Part shown: one piece after another, positions 21,812 through 30,304 of the stretch
How the letters are laid out: each line of letters starts with the position of its first letter
Position numbering within the stretch: the first letter of the stretch is position 1
Source: Clostridiales bacterium UBA7273
GTDB lineage: Bacteria > Bacillota > Clostridia > Oscillospirales > Oscillospiraceae
Direction of reading: 5' to 3'
Length of the DNA: 30,942 nucleotides
Assembly (NCBI GenBank): GCA_002472405.1
Contig: DKRV01000048.1
Span: 1 to 30,942, forward strand
Program-made: the position numbers and the translations under genes
Notes under the pieces: model-generated
Told to the model about the DNA's origin: nothing
The model's database searches: none
The model's input: only the letters and a program-made list of their open reading frames with translations

Positions 21812-21887
21812 GGACGATTGGCGCAGCTGGTAGCGCATCCGCTTGACGTGCGGGAGGTCACAAGTTCGAGTCTTGTATCGTCCGCCA
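21812..21887 (+). tRNA. tRNA-Val (anticodon GAC), copy 2
   Basis: Identical to copy 1 through the acceptor stem, but the discriminator base is G instead of A before CCA. Similarity extends about 15 bp upstream (TTGCCGATGAAAA) and stops at a terminator. No promoter is visible. A73 is the usual discriminator of valine tRNA, so this copy may be poorly charged or silent. It probably marks the far end of an integrated element. Confidence 0.9.
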
Positions 21888-21893
21888 TAGTTG

Positions 21894-21927
21894 ATCCCGA
21901 AGCTTTTGGGCTTCGGGATTTTCTTTT
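21894..21927 (+). terminator. Intrinsic terminator of tRNA-Val copy 2
   Basis: ATCCCGAAGC and GCTTCGGGAT form a 10-bp stem followed by TTTCTTTT. Confidence 0.8.
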
Positions 21928-22069
21928 GTATTGACCACGCGGACTTTTAAACAAAAATTAAAATATGTCGAGCAAAAAATAATACTTTGTTTAACTGCAA
22001 GTTGTCCCCGATTAAAAGCCTCCGGTTCAACTCTCATCAGTTTAAGAATAAACGCTCACACATGATTTT

Positions 22070-22094
22070 ACCCCCGGCGGGATCCGCCGGGGGT
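22070..22094 (-). terminator. GC-rich terminator hairpin of the YhgE operon
   Basis: ACCCCCGGCGG and CCGCCGGGGGT around GAT. It lies 33 bp past the last minus-strand stop; the U-tract is imperfect (TAAAAT context). Confidence 0.6.
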
Positions 22095-22126
22095 TAAATC
22101 GTCTCTATTTCTTTGTGTGCTGCGCG

Positions 22127-22789
22127 TTATCTGCCGAGCAGGTGCGCGGACGCTGCCATAATGGTGTCAAACGCTTCGTCCATACGCCTTTTGGTCTTGC
22201 GCAGGAAACGATAGGGCGCCTCCGAACCCCAGTCGCTGCCGATGGCGCAGATAAGGCCGCTTCCGATCAGCGGAAGATAGGCGCGAATCTGTTTTTTGTG
22301 GTGAATCTCCTCGAGATCGAGCATGACGTGGACGCCGAGCTGCTGGAGCTTATCGCTGTTTTTGAGCACATCCTCGCTCGCGTCGGCAAGGATGACGTTC
22401 ATGCACAGCCTTCCCGTGAGCCTGCGCAGCACGGCCTCGGTGGTGTCATCCCATGTTGTGTCCCTCATGTTCAGGATAAAGCACCTGTCGCCGAAGCAGA
22501 GCTTATCCAGCCCGTCGGCTGTCAGAAGCTTGGGACTGAATTTGATCATCGCGGCCGTCATGACCTCGGGAAGCTCATCGTTCATGAGGCTGCCGAGGAT
22601 ATCCTCGCTCTGGCGGCGGCGGTCAAGAAATTCCTCGACGCTGCACTCGTCGGGATCGTAAACGGGCGCGGCGACGATCAGATCGACCCCGGCATCCTTC
22701 GCCGCCATAAGGCGGCGAATAGTGTCGATCCGGTTTTTGCAGGTTTTGTCCATGCCGGGCATAACATGCGCTTTAAAATCGATGATCAT
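22127..22789 (-). CDS. Degenerate PHP-fold protein (CpsB/YwqE-like)
   Basis: The 220-residue protein follows the CpsB/YwqE phosphatase layout: an N-terminal block MIIDFKAHVMPGMDKTCKNR where active members have a DIHCHILPG-type motif, then LIVAAPVYDPDE where they have ATPH, and a late AIGSDWGSEAP where they have SDAH. The metal-binding His residues are largely replaced (HxH to KxH, the ATPH His to Val, SDAH His to Gly). It is therefore likely catalytically inactive or altered. The start overlaps the preceding permease stop by 4 nt, so it belongs to the same operon. The assignment rests on motif spacing and could be wrong. Confidence 0.55.
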   Translation of the reverse strand: MIIDFKAHVMPGMDKTCKNRIDTIRRLMAAKDAGVDLIVAAPVYDPDECSVEEFLDRRRQSEDILGSLMNDELPEVMTAAMIKFSPKLLTADGLDKLCFGDRCFILNMRDTTWDDTTEAVLRRLTGRLCMNVILADASEDVLKNSDKLQQLGVHVMLDLEEIHHKKQIRAYLPLIGSGLICAIGSDWGSEAPYRFLRKTKRRMDEAFDTIMAASAHLLGR

Positions 22790-24933
22790 AGCATAATCTC
22801 ACTCTTTCTTTTACTTGATTCAATTAAGCGGTTCAGACCAAGGCAGGGATAGTACAGCGCAAGTCCGAGAACGATCGAACCGACGCATATACACAGGAGG
22901 ACAACAATGTTGTGCAGATACACATCGCCGTACATACCTCCGATGGTCTCGCGCATTGCGTTCATTGCATATTTAAACGGCATGAAGTCATACATCTTGC
23001 GGAATATCTCCGGCAGCACCTCGACGGGATACGTTCCGCCGGAGCCGCCGACCTGCAAGACCATGACGATAACGGAGATCGCCATGCCGATGTTATCAAG
23101 CGCAAAAACAAGCGCGTAGTTTATGAGTGAGAAGCAAAGTCCCGTCACCACGGACGCGAGTATAAACCGCCACGGTGCGACGCACTGGATCTGGACATAG
23201 AACAGATCGCCGAGCGATACTATGATCGCCTGACCGATTGCTACGAGGAAGAACAGACCGTATCTGCCGAAAAATCTTTCGTGCAGACGCAGATTTGCCG
23301 GCTCATGCTCCTTGCGGATCTTGACCTTGAGGAACACGGCGCTCAGCAGCGCGCCGACCCACTGGGCAAGCACGGTGTAGAACGGAGCCATTGCCGAGCC
23401 GTAGGTTTTGATGTCGAATTTAATGACGGTGTCCATCTTTATGGGCGAGGCGAGATAATTGCCGACAAGGTCGCCCTCGCTCTCGAGAGTGTCCGTGACC
23501 TCTGCCAGCAGGTTGCTGCCTGCAAGGGCGGATACGAACTCGGAAACGACCTTCAGCTCGGCCTGCGCGCCCTCAATGGCCTTCTGCGTGTCAACAAAGC
23601 CGGTCTGCATCGTTCCGATGGAGCCGAGGTAGGAGTTGAGCGTTCCGCTGAGCGCGCTCGTTGAGCTTTGCAGCTTTCCGAGAACGGAGCTGACGGACGA
23701 CGATGCGCCCTGAGCCTTGTTCAGCGCCTCGTGCAGCTTCGGCGAAAGCTCGCCGCTGACGCTTGCCGAGAGATTGCTGATCGTCTCGCGTGCGGAGGTG
23801 ATCTGGTCGATGAGCGCGGCCTGCTGCTCGCGGATGCCGGCCCAGCTGTCGTCGTTTGCCTCCTTGAGGCTCGACAGAGCGGAGCTGAGGGCTTTGAGCT
23901 TTGCGGCAAGCGCGTTCATCTGAGCTGCCGCGGCGTCAAAGCCGATGGACGTGAACGACTGCGCCATATCGCTGCAATTGGTGCTGAACGCATCGAGCAT
24001 GGCGACGTCGGCCGCAAGGCCGGTGGAAACGTAGTCGTTATAGCGGTTTATGTCGGAAAAAGCGTCTTCGAGGCTTGCCTGAATGGCTGCGAGGTTGGAG
24101 TCTGCCTGCGCAAGCGCGGTGGTCACGCTCTGCACCGTTGTGTCGATGCGGTTATTTATCGTTGCCGCGTCGTCGCCTGTTTTGTCCAGCAGAGCCTTTG
24201 ATTGCTCAAGGCTTGCCGAGGTGCTGTTGCACAGCTTCACCGAAACGTTTATAAGATTTCGCGCGGAGTTTGTCAGCCCGTTTGCCGCGCTCAAAGCCGC
24301 GCAGCAGTCGGAAAGCTTGGCGCTCAGGTCGTTTATGTCCTTGCTCAGATCGTTGAGAAGATCCTCGGCCGAGATGCCGTTTGCGTTGGCAACGGAGATC
24401 AGCGACGCGATATCGTCGGATATCGTCTGAACGAAGGTGGCGTTTACCTGCTCCTGAACGGCAGTCTTTGCCTTGCCGGTTATCTTCGGCGCGATGGCGT
24501 TTTTCTTGTCGTTCTGATAGAAAATGATATCGGGATTGGTGATGTCTCCGCTTAAAAAGCTTGTGACGTTTGCGGTGAAATCATCGGGAACGACGAGGGC
24601 CGCGTAGCAGTCGCCGCTGTAAACAAGGTCAAGCGCTTCCTGCTTTGTGTCAACAAACTGCCAACCGATGGTGTCGTTTGCCTCGAGCGCGGATATGACC
24701 TGCGAGCCGATGTTTATTTTAAGTCCAAGCACCGAGGCGCCGGCGTCCTCCGATGCGACGGCAACCTTTATGCGAGAGGTAGCGTCCGGACCGTAGGGAT
24801 TCCAGTTTGAGAAGATGTTGAACCATGCATACAGGCACGGAACAACGGCAAGACCGAGGATCAGAACGATGGCGACGACGTTTGAAGATATTCTGCGCAG
24901 GTCGTTTCTGCATATAGTCAGGATATTTTTCAC
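22786..24933 (-). CDS. YhgE/Pip-family membrane protein 2
   Basis: The 715-residue permease-like protein has an N-terminal helix (VVAIVLILGLAVVPCLYAWF), the family block NIFSNWNPYGP, and a large extracellular Ala/Ser-rich coiled-coil region (about 180-480). Five or six C-terminal helices follow, containing GGSGGTYPVEVLPEIFRKMY and FMPFKYAMNAMRE, characteristic of the YhgE/Pip domain and ABC-2-like fold. Relatives include the phage receptor Pip/YueB and EsaA of type VII secretion; others help exclude toxic compounds. The start overlaps the small gene upstream by 4 nt. It is a paralogue of the protein at 25318-27435. Confidence 0.85.
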   Translation of the reverse strand: MKNILTICRNDLRRISSNVVAIVLILGLAVVPCLYAWFNIFSNWNPYGPDATSRIKVAVASEDAGASVLGLKINIGSQVISALEANDTIGWQFVDTKQEALDLVYSGDCYAALVVPDDFTANVTSFLSGDITNPDIIFYQNDKKNAIAPKITGKAKTAVQEQVNATFVQTISDDIASLISVANANGISAEDLLNDLSKDINDLSAKLSDCCAALSAANGLTNSARNLINVSVKLCNSTSASLEQSKALLDKTGDDAATINNRIDTTVQSVTTALAQADSNLAAIQASLEDAFSDINRYNDYVSTGLAADVAMLDAFSTNCSDMAQSFTSIGFDAAAAQMNALAAKLKALSSALSSLKEANDDSWAGIREQQAALIDQITSARETISNLSASVSGELSPKLHEALNKAQGASSSVSSVLGKLQSSTSALSGTLNSYLGSIGTMQTGFVDTQKAIEGAQAELKVVSEFVSALAGSNLLAEVTDTLESEGDLVGNYLASPIKMDTVIKFDIKTYGSAMAPFYTVLAQWVGALLSAVFLKVKIRKEHEPANLRLHERFFGRYGLFFLVAIGQAIIVSLGDLFYVQIQCVAPWRFILASVVTGLCFSLINYALVFALDNIGMAISVIVMVLQVGGSGGTYPVEVLPEIFRKMYDFMPFKYAMNAMRETIGGMYGDVYLHNIVVLLCICVGSIVLGLALYYPCLGLNRLIESSKRKSEIML

Positions 24934-25316
24934 TTCGTCACCTCCTCTTCAAGCTTTTTCAGCAGCTTAAGGCTGCGCGGCTGCTTGACGGTTATGAGGC
25001 TGTCCAGCTCGCCCAGCTCATCGCGCGACAGTTCGTTTATCGTGGTTTGCAGCATCCAGTCGGAATAAGCGACGTACAGCAAAAATGCCGCAACTACGAA
25101 CATACACGCAATCCAGATAAGCAGGAACACGATGCGAGAGCTTTCTGTCAGAAGAAGAACAACTATGAGAACGATCGGAATGACTATAAGGCTCACAAGG
25201 CCGTGCCTTATGCGGCGCTTATTGCCCTGGTGCACCTGCTCGGCGTACATAAGCAGCTTGCCGTAAAGCACATCGGTGCTGTTTTCGCGGACGCGGACAT
25301 TGAGTTTCTTTGCCAT
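24930..25316 (-). CDS. Small two-helix membrane protein in the YhgE operon
   Basis: The 128-residue protein has two adjacent transmembrane helices (LVSLIVIPIVLIVVLLLT about 41-58; IVFLLIWIACMFVVAAFLLY about 62-81) between a basic N-terminal segment and an acidic C-terminal helix (DELGELDSLI, LKKLEEEVTK). It lies between the two YhgE paralogues with a 1-nt gap upstream and a 4-nt overlap downstream, which implies a joint complex. I do not recognise the family. Confidence 0.7.
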   Translation of the reverse strand: MAKKLNVRVRENSTDVLYGKLLMYAEQVHQGNKRRIRHGLVSLIVIPIVLIVVLLLTESSRIVFLLIWIACMFVVAAFLLYVAYSDWMLQTTINELSRDELGELDSLITVKQPRSLKLLKKLEEEVTK

Positions 25317-25317
25317 A

Positions 25318-27435
25318 TCACAGCACCCCCGATTTCTCCACTTCGTGCTCGACGAAGCGGTTGAGTTTTATAAACGGCTTTCTCAGCACAAGGCCGATGA
25401 GTATGCCGCCGACGGCGAATATCATAAGCTCGCCAAGATAGATCCAGTAGTCCCACTGATACATGCCGCATATCGCCTCGCGCATTGCGTTTATGGCGTA
25501 GGGGAAGGGGAAGAAGAGATAGATCTTGCTGAATATATCCGGCAGGATCTCGATCGGGTAAGAGCCGGAGGAGCCTGCGACCTGCATGACGACGATGACG
25601 ATTACTATCGCCCTGCCGATATTGCCGAACGCCAGAGCCAGCGAATAGATCACCGCCGTGAAGGCAAAGCTCGTTATTGCCGACGCCACCCAGAACATGA
25701 CCGGCTCCTGACACTGGCAGCCGAGCAGATATATATCGCCCAGAACGATGACCGCGGTCTGTATCTGCCCGAGGATGAAGAACAGGAGGAACTTGCCCCA
25801 GTATTTCTGGCCTTCGGTCACGTTGCGCAGGCCCTTAGGCTCGGCCTCAACCTTGAGTATCGCGGTAAGGACAATGCCGCCGACCCAGATTGCCAGTGCG
25901 GAATAGAACGGCGTCATTCCGTCGCCGTAGCTTGCGACGGGATAGATGGTCTCCTCCGTCACGCTCACCGGCGAGGAGAGAAACTCCGCGTATTTTTCCG
26001 CGTTGCCGTTGAGAACGGTTATGAGCGTCTGGAGCCTTTCGTCGGCCGTGCCCTCGTTTATCTTGACAAGAAGATCGTCGCAGGCGTCTGCAACGCGGGT
26101 CATAAGCGACTGGAGCCTTGTCATTGCCGAGGAGACGTACGAAAGCGTATCGCCTGCCGACTCGACAACGGGCGCGATATCGTCAAGCGTTATGCCGAGG
26201 CTCGAGATGAGCGGGCTCATCATGTTCAGCGTGCTCGAGAGATTGGTGAGCATCATGTCGATGCCGGTTTTAAGCTGGTTTGTTATCATCGAGCGCATGA
26301 GCGACACCGTGTCGGCGCACGCGCCGGTGATGTTCGCCGCATCCTCGACGAAGCTCGCGTCGTTATAAAGCAGGTCGAGCTGGTTCTGCATCTGCTTTGT
26401 GCGCTCGATGAGTGCGTCGAGGGTGTTGGCAACGTATGCCGTTCCGCTCAGCGCGCTGTTTTCCGGAAGGATGGCGCGCAGCGCTTCAAGATGCGTCTGG
26501 AGATTGGCCGCCGCGTTTTTCGCGTTATCAACCATCTGATTGTGCAGCTCGATGCTGCCGTTTAGCACCTCGCTGGAGGCAAGCTTGTTCAATGCGTCCG
26601 TGACCGCGTCAAGATCCGCCTCAAGCTCTGCGAGCTTGCCGTCAAGTCCGTTGGCGAGCTGATCTATCGAGGTCTGCGCATTGGTAACTGCCGCCTGCGC
26701 GGAGTTTAGCGTCGCCTGACTGCCGGAGAGCGCAGCAGAGGCGTTTGCCGAGCCGCTGCCTATGCCCGAGAGAACATAGGATATCGACGAGCTGTCGCTG
26801 ACGAAGCGGCCGACCGAGTCGCTGTAATGGCGCAGGCTCTTGCTCAGGTCGGTAAGCTGCGCGATAACGGCGTTCACCGCCTGCTCCTCGTCGATGTCCT
26901 CGCCAAGCTCCTGACCCTTGGTGAAAACGGTCTGGAACAGCACCTTGAGGTACTGCACCTTAACGTTATTCTGAACAGTCTCTGCCGCTGTGTCGGTAAT
27001 CTTCACCGCGATGGCGTTTGTTTTCGCGTTTTTGTAATATGTAACGGTGCTCTCGTCATCGGTCAGCGCGCTTTTGAGATCATACATGTTGCGGCTGAAA
27101 TTTTCGCCTATGACGATGGCGGCATAGTATTTGCCGCTTTCAACACCCTTGATGGCCTTATCGGTGCTGCCGGTAAATACCCAGTTTATCGACTTGTTGT
27201 CCTTCAGGCCTTCGAGTACGCTCTCACCCATGTTCTGGCCTTCATAGCCCTGATCGTCGGAAGCGACGGCAACGCTTATGTTGCCCGTGTTTCCGTAAGG
27301 ATCGGAGTTTGCGTAGATGTTTACCCACGCATACAGTGCCGGTATGATCATTATGGCGATCACGACGAGGACTGCAAAGAAGTGCCTGGAGAGGCTTTTG
27401 ATGTCGGAAAAGAATATTTTGAATGTATTCTTCAT
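25318..27435 (-). CDS. YhgE/Pip-family membrane protein 1
   Basis: The 705-residue paralogue of YhgE protein 2 has an N-terminal helix with IMIIPALYAWVNIYANSDPY, a GNTGNISVAVASDDQG block typical of the family, a coiled-coil ectodomain (about 190-500) and C-terminal helices with GSSGSYPIEILPDIFSKIYL and FPFPYAINAMREAICGMY. ATG 27435 is preferred to an upstream one at 27465 because GGGTGG lies just before it and MKNTFKIFF aligns with the paralogue start MKNILTICR. First gene of a four-gene operon. The heterodimer-like arrangement with protein 2 suggests the two act together. Confidence 0.85.
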   Translation of the reverse strand: MKNTFKIFFSDIKSLSRHFFAVLVVIAIMIIPALYAWVNIYANSDPYGNTGNISVAVASDDQGYEGQNMGESVLEGLKDNKSINWVFTGSTDKAIKGVESGKYYAAIVIGENFSRNMYDLKSALTDDESTVTYYKNAKTNAIAVKITDTAAETVQNNVKVQYLKVLFQTVFTKGQELGEDIDEEQAVNAVIAQLTDLSKSLRHYSDSVGRFVSDSSSISYVLSGIGSGSANASAALSGSQATLNSAQAAVTNAQTSIDQLANGLDGKLAELEADLDAVTDALNKLASSEVLNGSIELHNQMVDNAKNAAANLQTHLEALRAILPENSALSGTAYVANTLDALIERTKQMQNQLDLLYNDASFVEDAANITGACADTVSLMRSMITNQLKTGIDMMLTNLSSTLNMMSPLISSLGITLDDIAPVVESAGDTLSYVSSAMTRLQSLMTRVADACDDLLVKINEGTADERLQTLITVLNGNAEKYAEFLSSPVSVTEETIYPVASYGDGMTPFYSALAIWVGGIVLTAILKVEAEPKGLRNVTEGQKYWGKFLLFFILGQIQTAVIVLGDIYLLGCQCQEPVMFWVASAITSFAFTAVIYSLALAFGNIGRAIVIVIVVMQVAGSSGSYPIEILPDIFSKIYLFFPFPYAINAMREAICGMYQWDYWIYLGELMIFAVGGILIGLVLRKPFIKLNRFVEHEVEKSGVL

Positions 27436-27476
27436 ATAACCACCCTTGCATCGACTTTTACTCAAACTAAATCTAC

Positions 27477-27516
27477 AATAAAGTAACTTTATTTAACATA
27501 GACAATATCAGTTGTC
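27477..27516. promoter_or_regulatory. Palindromic operators upstream of the YhgE operon
   Basis: AATAAAGT-A-ACTTTATT (27477-27493) is a perfect inverted repeat. GACAA-N6-TTGTC (27501-27516) lies next to it. Minus-strand promoter elements (CTGACA, 17 bp, TAAATA) overlap both. This resembles a repressor-controlled promoter; YhgE genes are often controlled by TetR-type regulators, but none is encoded nearby. Confidence 0.5.
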
Positions 27517-27550
27517 AGTCCTAAAATCAAGCATTAGGCGCGATTTGCCT

Positions 27551-27583
27551 AAAAAAATGAACAGTCCCGAAAGGACTGTTCAT
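27551..27583 (-). terminator. Intrinsic terminator of the metQNI operon
   Basis: ATGAACAGTCC and GGACTGTTCAT form an 11-bp stem. On the minus strand it is followed by seven T. It lies 28 bp past the metI stop. Confidence 0.9.
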
Positions 27584-27610
27584 TATACATTATATAATAA
27601 GAGAGAATTT

Positions 27611-28309
27611 TTATTTAAGCCGCTTGTCGCTCTTCTTTGCCAGATATGTTCCGAGGCTCTGGAAGAACTGGACGAGCAGGATGAGGATGATAACCGCAAC
27701 GACCATGATGAGGTACTTGTAGCGATAGTAGCCGTAGTCGATGGCGATCTTGCCGAGGCCGCCGCCGCCGATGATGCCGCTCATTGCCGAGTAGCTGAGG
27801 ATGGTCGTCAGTGCGATGGTGACGTTCTGGATAAGCGAGGGGACGCTTTCGGGGATCATGACCTTGCAGATGATCTGCAAAGGCGATGCGCCCATGCTCT
27901 GCGCGGCCTCGATGATGTTGCCGTCAAGCTCGCGCAGACTGCTCTCAACAAGGCGCGCGACGAAGGGGAATGCCGCGGCGACCAGCGGAACGATCGTCGC
28001 CGTCGTGCCGACGGCGGTGCCTATGAGCGCTCTGGAGAGAGGAAGAACCATGATCATTAATATAAGGAAGGGGATCGAGCGCAGAAGGTTTATTATGATG
28101 TTCAGCAGGTGCATCAGCCAGCCCGGCAGCGGCAGAACGCCGTCCTTTTCGCCGGTGACGAGCAGAACGCCGAGCGGAAGTCCGATCACGAGGGAAAGCG
28201 CGGTGCTCAGCACGGTGACGTAAAACGTCTCCCACAGAGCGGTCGGCAGGCTGGGCAGTATCGAGATAAGGTCCTGAACGGACTTTTCGGAAAACAGATT
28301 ACTGTACAT
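27611..28309 (-). CDS. metI: Methionine ABC transporter permease MetI
   Basis: Membrane permease of the methionine uptake ABC transporter. The 232-residue protein has five transmembrane helices and the ABC coupling (EAA) loop DGNIIEAAQSMGASPLQI, with LRSIPFLILMI and GGGGLGKIAIDYGYYRY typical of MetI. ATG 28309 is chosen over an upstream ATG: it begins MYSNLFS and has GAGGTGG 6 nt upstream inside the end of metN. The 11-nt overlap with metN implies translational coupling. It works with MetN and the MetQ lipoprotein encoded upstream. Confidence 0.95.
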   Translation of the reverse strand: MYSNLFSEKSVQDLISILPSLPTALWETFYVTVLSTALSLVIGLPLGVLLVTGEKDGVLPLPGWLMHLLNIIINLLRSIPFLILMIMVLPLSRALIGTAVGTTATIVPLVAAAFPFVARLVESSLRELDGNIIEAAQSMGASPLQIICKVMIPESVPSLIQNVTIALTTILSYSAMSGIIGGGGLGKIAIDYGYYRYKYLIMVVAVIILILLVQFFQSLGTYLAKKSDKRLK

Positions 28310-29306
28310 TGCCGTCCACCTCCTCTGCCGTGACGTTTGCAACGGATGAAATGAATTTCAGCGCTCTGTCAAAATGGGCGCTGGGAATGCCTATCAGCAG
28401 GCTGCCGTAGACCTCCTCGGAGAGCTTCTGCGTCGATGCGGAAATGATGTTGCAGAAGATGTTCTCCTCGGATGCAAGGCGCGCGACAAGGGGAATAGCC
28501 GTGGTCTGACTGTCGCGGAAAATGAGCCTTACGCGGCGCTCGGTTTTGGGGTCGGAGACCATTTCGTCAACTCCGCCGGGGAACACGAGCCTGCGTCCGG
28601 CAGGGGACTTGGGCGCGGCGAACACCGCAGCGACAAGACCCTCCTCGGCAACCTCGCCGTCATCGAGGATGGCAACGTGGTTGCACACCTCTTTGACAAC
28701 GCTCATCTGGTGGGTGATGATGACGACCGTTATGCCGAGCTTCTGGTTTATGTCCTTTATCAGTTCGAGGATCTGACGTGTCGTTTTCGGATCGAGAGCG
28801 CTGGTGGCCTCGTCGCACAGCAAGACCTTGGGGGCGGTGGCAAGCGCACGGGCAATGGCTATGCGCTGCTGCTGGCCGCCGGAGAGCTGAGCGGGATAAG
28901 CGTTTGCCTTATCCGGCAGACCGACAAGCTCAAGAAGCTCTCTTGCGCGCTTTTCGGCATCGGCCTTTTTGACGCCTGCAAGCTCCATCGGAAAGCAGAT
29001 ATTCTTCAGGCATGTGCGCTGCATGAGCAGATTGAAGTGCTGGAAGATCATCGTTATGTTGCGTCTTGCCGCGCGAAGCTGAGCCGGGCTCATTGTGTCA
29101 AGCCTCTCGCCGTTTACGATTATCTCGCCGCTCGAGGGCTTTTCGAGCAGGTTTATGCATCGCACGAGCGTGCTCTTTCCTGCGCCGGACATGCCTATTA
29201 TTCCGTATATGTCTCCGTCGTTTATGGTGAGCGTGACGTTTTTGAGCGCGTCTACCTCGCCGGTTCCGGAGTCAAAGGTCTTGCTGACGTTTTTAAGTTC
29301 GATCAC
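28299..29306 (-). CDS. metN: Methionine ABC transporter ATPase MetN
   Basis: ATP-binding subunit powering methionine import. It has Walker A GMSGAGKST (about 38-46), the Q-loop FQHFNLL, signature LSGGQQQRIAIARAL, Walker B VLLCDEATSALD and the H-loop ITHQM. A C-terminal NIL-type regulatory domain (about 255-330) binds methionine in known MetN proteins and inhibits transport when the amino acid is plentiful. The start codon is GTG with GAGAGGG upstream. The 335-residue length is normal. It lies 67 nt after metQ. Confidence 0.95.
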   Translation of the reverse strand: MIELKNVSKTFDSGTGEVDALKNVTLTINDGDIYGIIGMSGAGKSTLVRCINLLEKPSSGEIIVNGERLDTMSPAQLRAARRNITMIFQHFNLLMQRTCLKNICFPMELAGVKKADAEKRARELLELVGLPDKANAYPAQLSGGQQQRIAIARALATAPKVLLCDEATSALDPKTTRQILELIKDINQKLGITVVIITHQMSVVKEVCNHVAILDDGEVAEEGLVAAVFAAPKSPAGRRLVFPGGVDEMVSDPKTERRVRLIFRDSQTTAIPLVARLASEENIFCNIISASTQKLSEEVYGSLLIGIPSAHFDRALKFISSVANVTAEEVDGNVQ

Positions 29307-29373
29307 TGTCGTTTCCCTCTCTCTGATGTAGCCGACAGGGAGCTTGACCCTGCCGGCTACTATTTATTATTAA

Positions 29374-30255
29374 TTACTTGCCGGAGACTGCGTCCAGAGT
29401 GGTCTGGGTGCCGCCGTACAGACCCATGGGCTCAACGTGGATGGATGCCACGGAGACGATGTGGGTGCCCTGCTCGGCATTGAAGTCATCGAGGTAGGGG
29501 GTGTGCTGGAAGTAGTTTGCCAGAACGGTGCCGTCTTCAACGACGTTGTTGGGAACGACGTAATCGTTGTAGGTCTGGATATCGAGGGTGATGTCCTTCT
29601 CTGCGAGGATCTGCTTTGCGATCTCAAGGATCTCTGCGTGCGGAGTGGGGGATGCTGCGACGGAGATGGTGGTGCCTGCGAGAGCTGCGTAGTCAACGCT
29701 GCTGTCGTAGCCGTCGGTGAGGTTATCTACGGTGGAAACTACGCTGCCGTTGTACTTCTCGCTGATGAAGTCTGCTACCTGCTTGCTTTCGAGAGCTGCT
29801 TTGAGTGCCTTGACTGCGTCGGTGTTTTCGTTACCTTCCTTGACTGCGAGGATGTTGCCGTATGCCGAGGAGGAGCCTTCCTTGAACAGGGAGTCCTTAA
29901 CGGGGTTGAGGCCTGCGTTTATTGCATAGTTGCTGTTGATGACTGCGTAGTCAACGTCGGGCAGAAGCTGGGGAATTGCGGCGGCTTCGGCTTCAACGAT
30001 CTCAACATTGTACGGGTTCTCTGCGATGTCGTTCTTGGTTGCGGTGATGCCTGCGCCGTCTTTGAGCTTGATGATGCCGGCCTCCTGGAGGAGGAGCAGT
30101 GCGCGGGCTTCGTTGGTGGTGTCGTTGGGAACTGCGATCTTGATGACCTTGTCGGAGGCGTTGTCGCCGCCGTTGCCGGAGTTGGAGCATGCCGCGAGGC
30201 TGAATGCGAGCACTACCGCGAGTGCAAGTGCGATTATCTTGGTGAAATTCTTCAT
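29374..30255 (-). CDS. metQ: MetQ-type methionine-binding lipoprotein, circularly permuted
   Basis: The 293-residue lipoprotein has a lipobox LAAC (Cys23), so it is anchored outside the membrane. The order of its halves is reversed. Residues about 37-172 (KIAVPNDTTNEARALLLLQE, DIAENPYNVEIVEAEAA, AVINSNYAINAGL) correspond to the second half of ordinary MetQ. Residues about 196-281 (ISVAASPTPHAEILEIAKQI, YNDYVVPNNVVEDG, NYFQHTPYLDDFN, VEPMGLYGG) correspond to its first half. A linker (about 173-195) joins the old C-terminus to the old N-terminus. All expected segments are present once, so the fold may be intact. AAGGAG precedes the ATG. First structural gene of the operon, downstream of a Met-rich leader. 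Confidence 0.9.
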   Translation of the reverse strand: MKNFTKIIALALAVVLAFSLAACSNSGNGGDNASDKVIKIAVPNDTTNEARALLLLQEAGIIKLKDGAGITATKNDIAENPYNVEIVEAEAAAIPQLLPDVDYAVINSNYAINAGLNPVKDSLFKEGSSSAYGNILAVKEGNENTDAVKALKAALESKQVADFISEKYNGSVVSTVDNLTDGYDSSVDYAALAGTTISVAASPTPHAEILEIAKQILAEKDITLDIQTYNDYVVPNNVVEDGTVLANYFQHTPYLDDFNAEQGTHIVSVASIHVEPMGLYGGTQTTLDAVSGK

Positions 30256-30304
30256 TTTCGTTTTCTCCTTAAAAGTTTTAAAATTTAATGGGCCGTGTCG
30301 TCTG

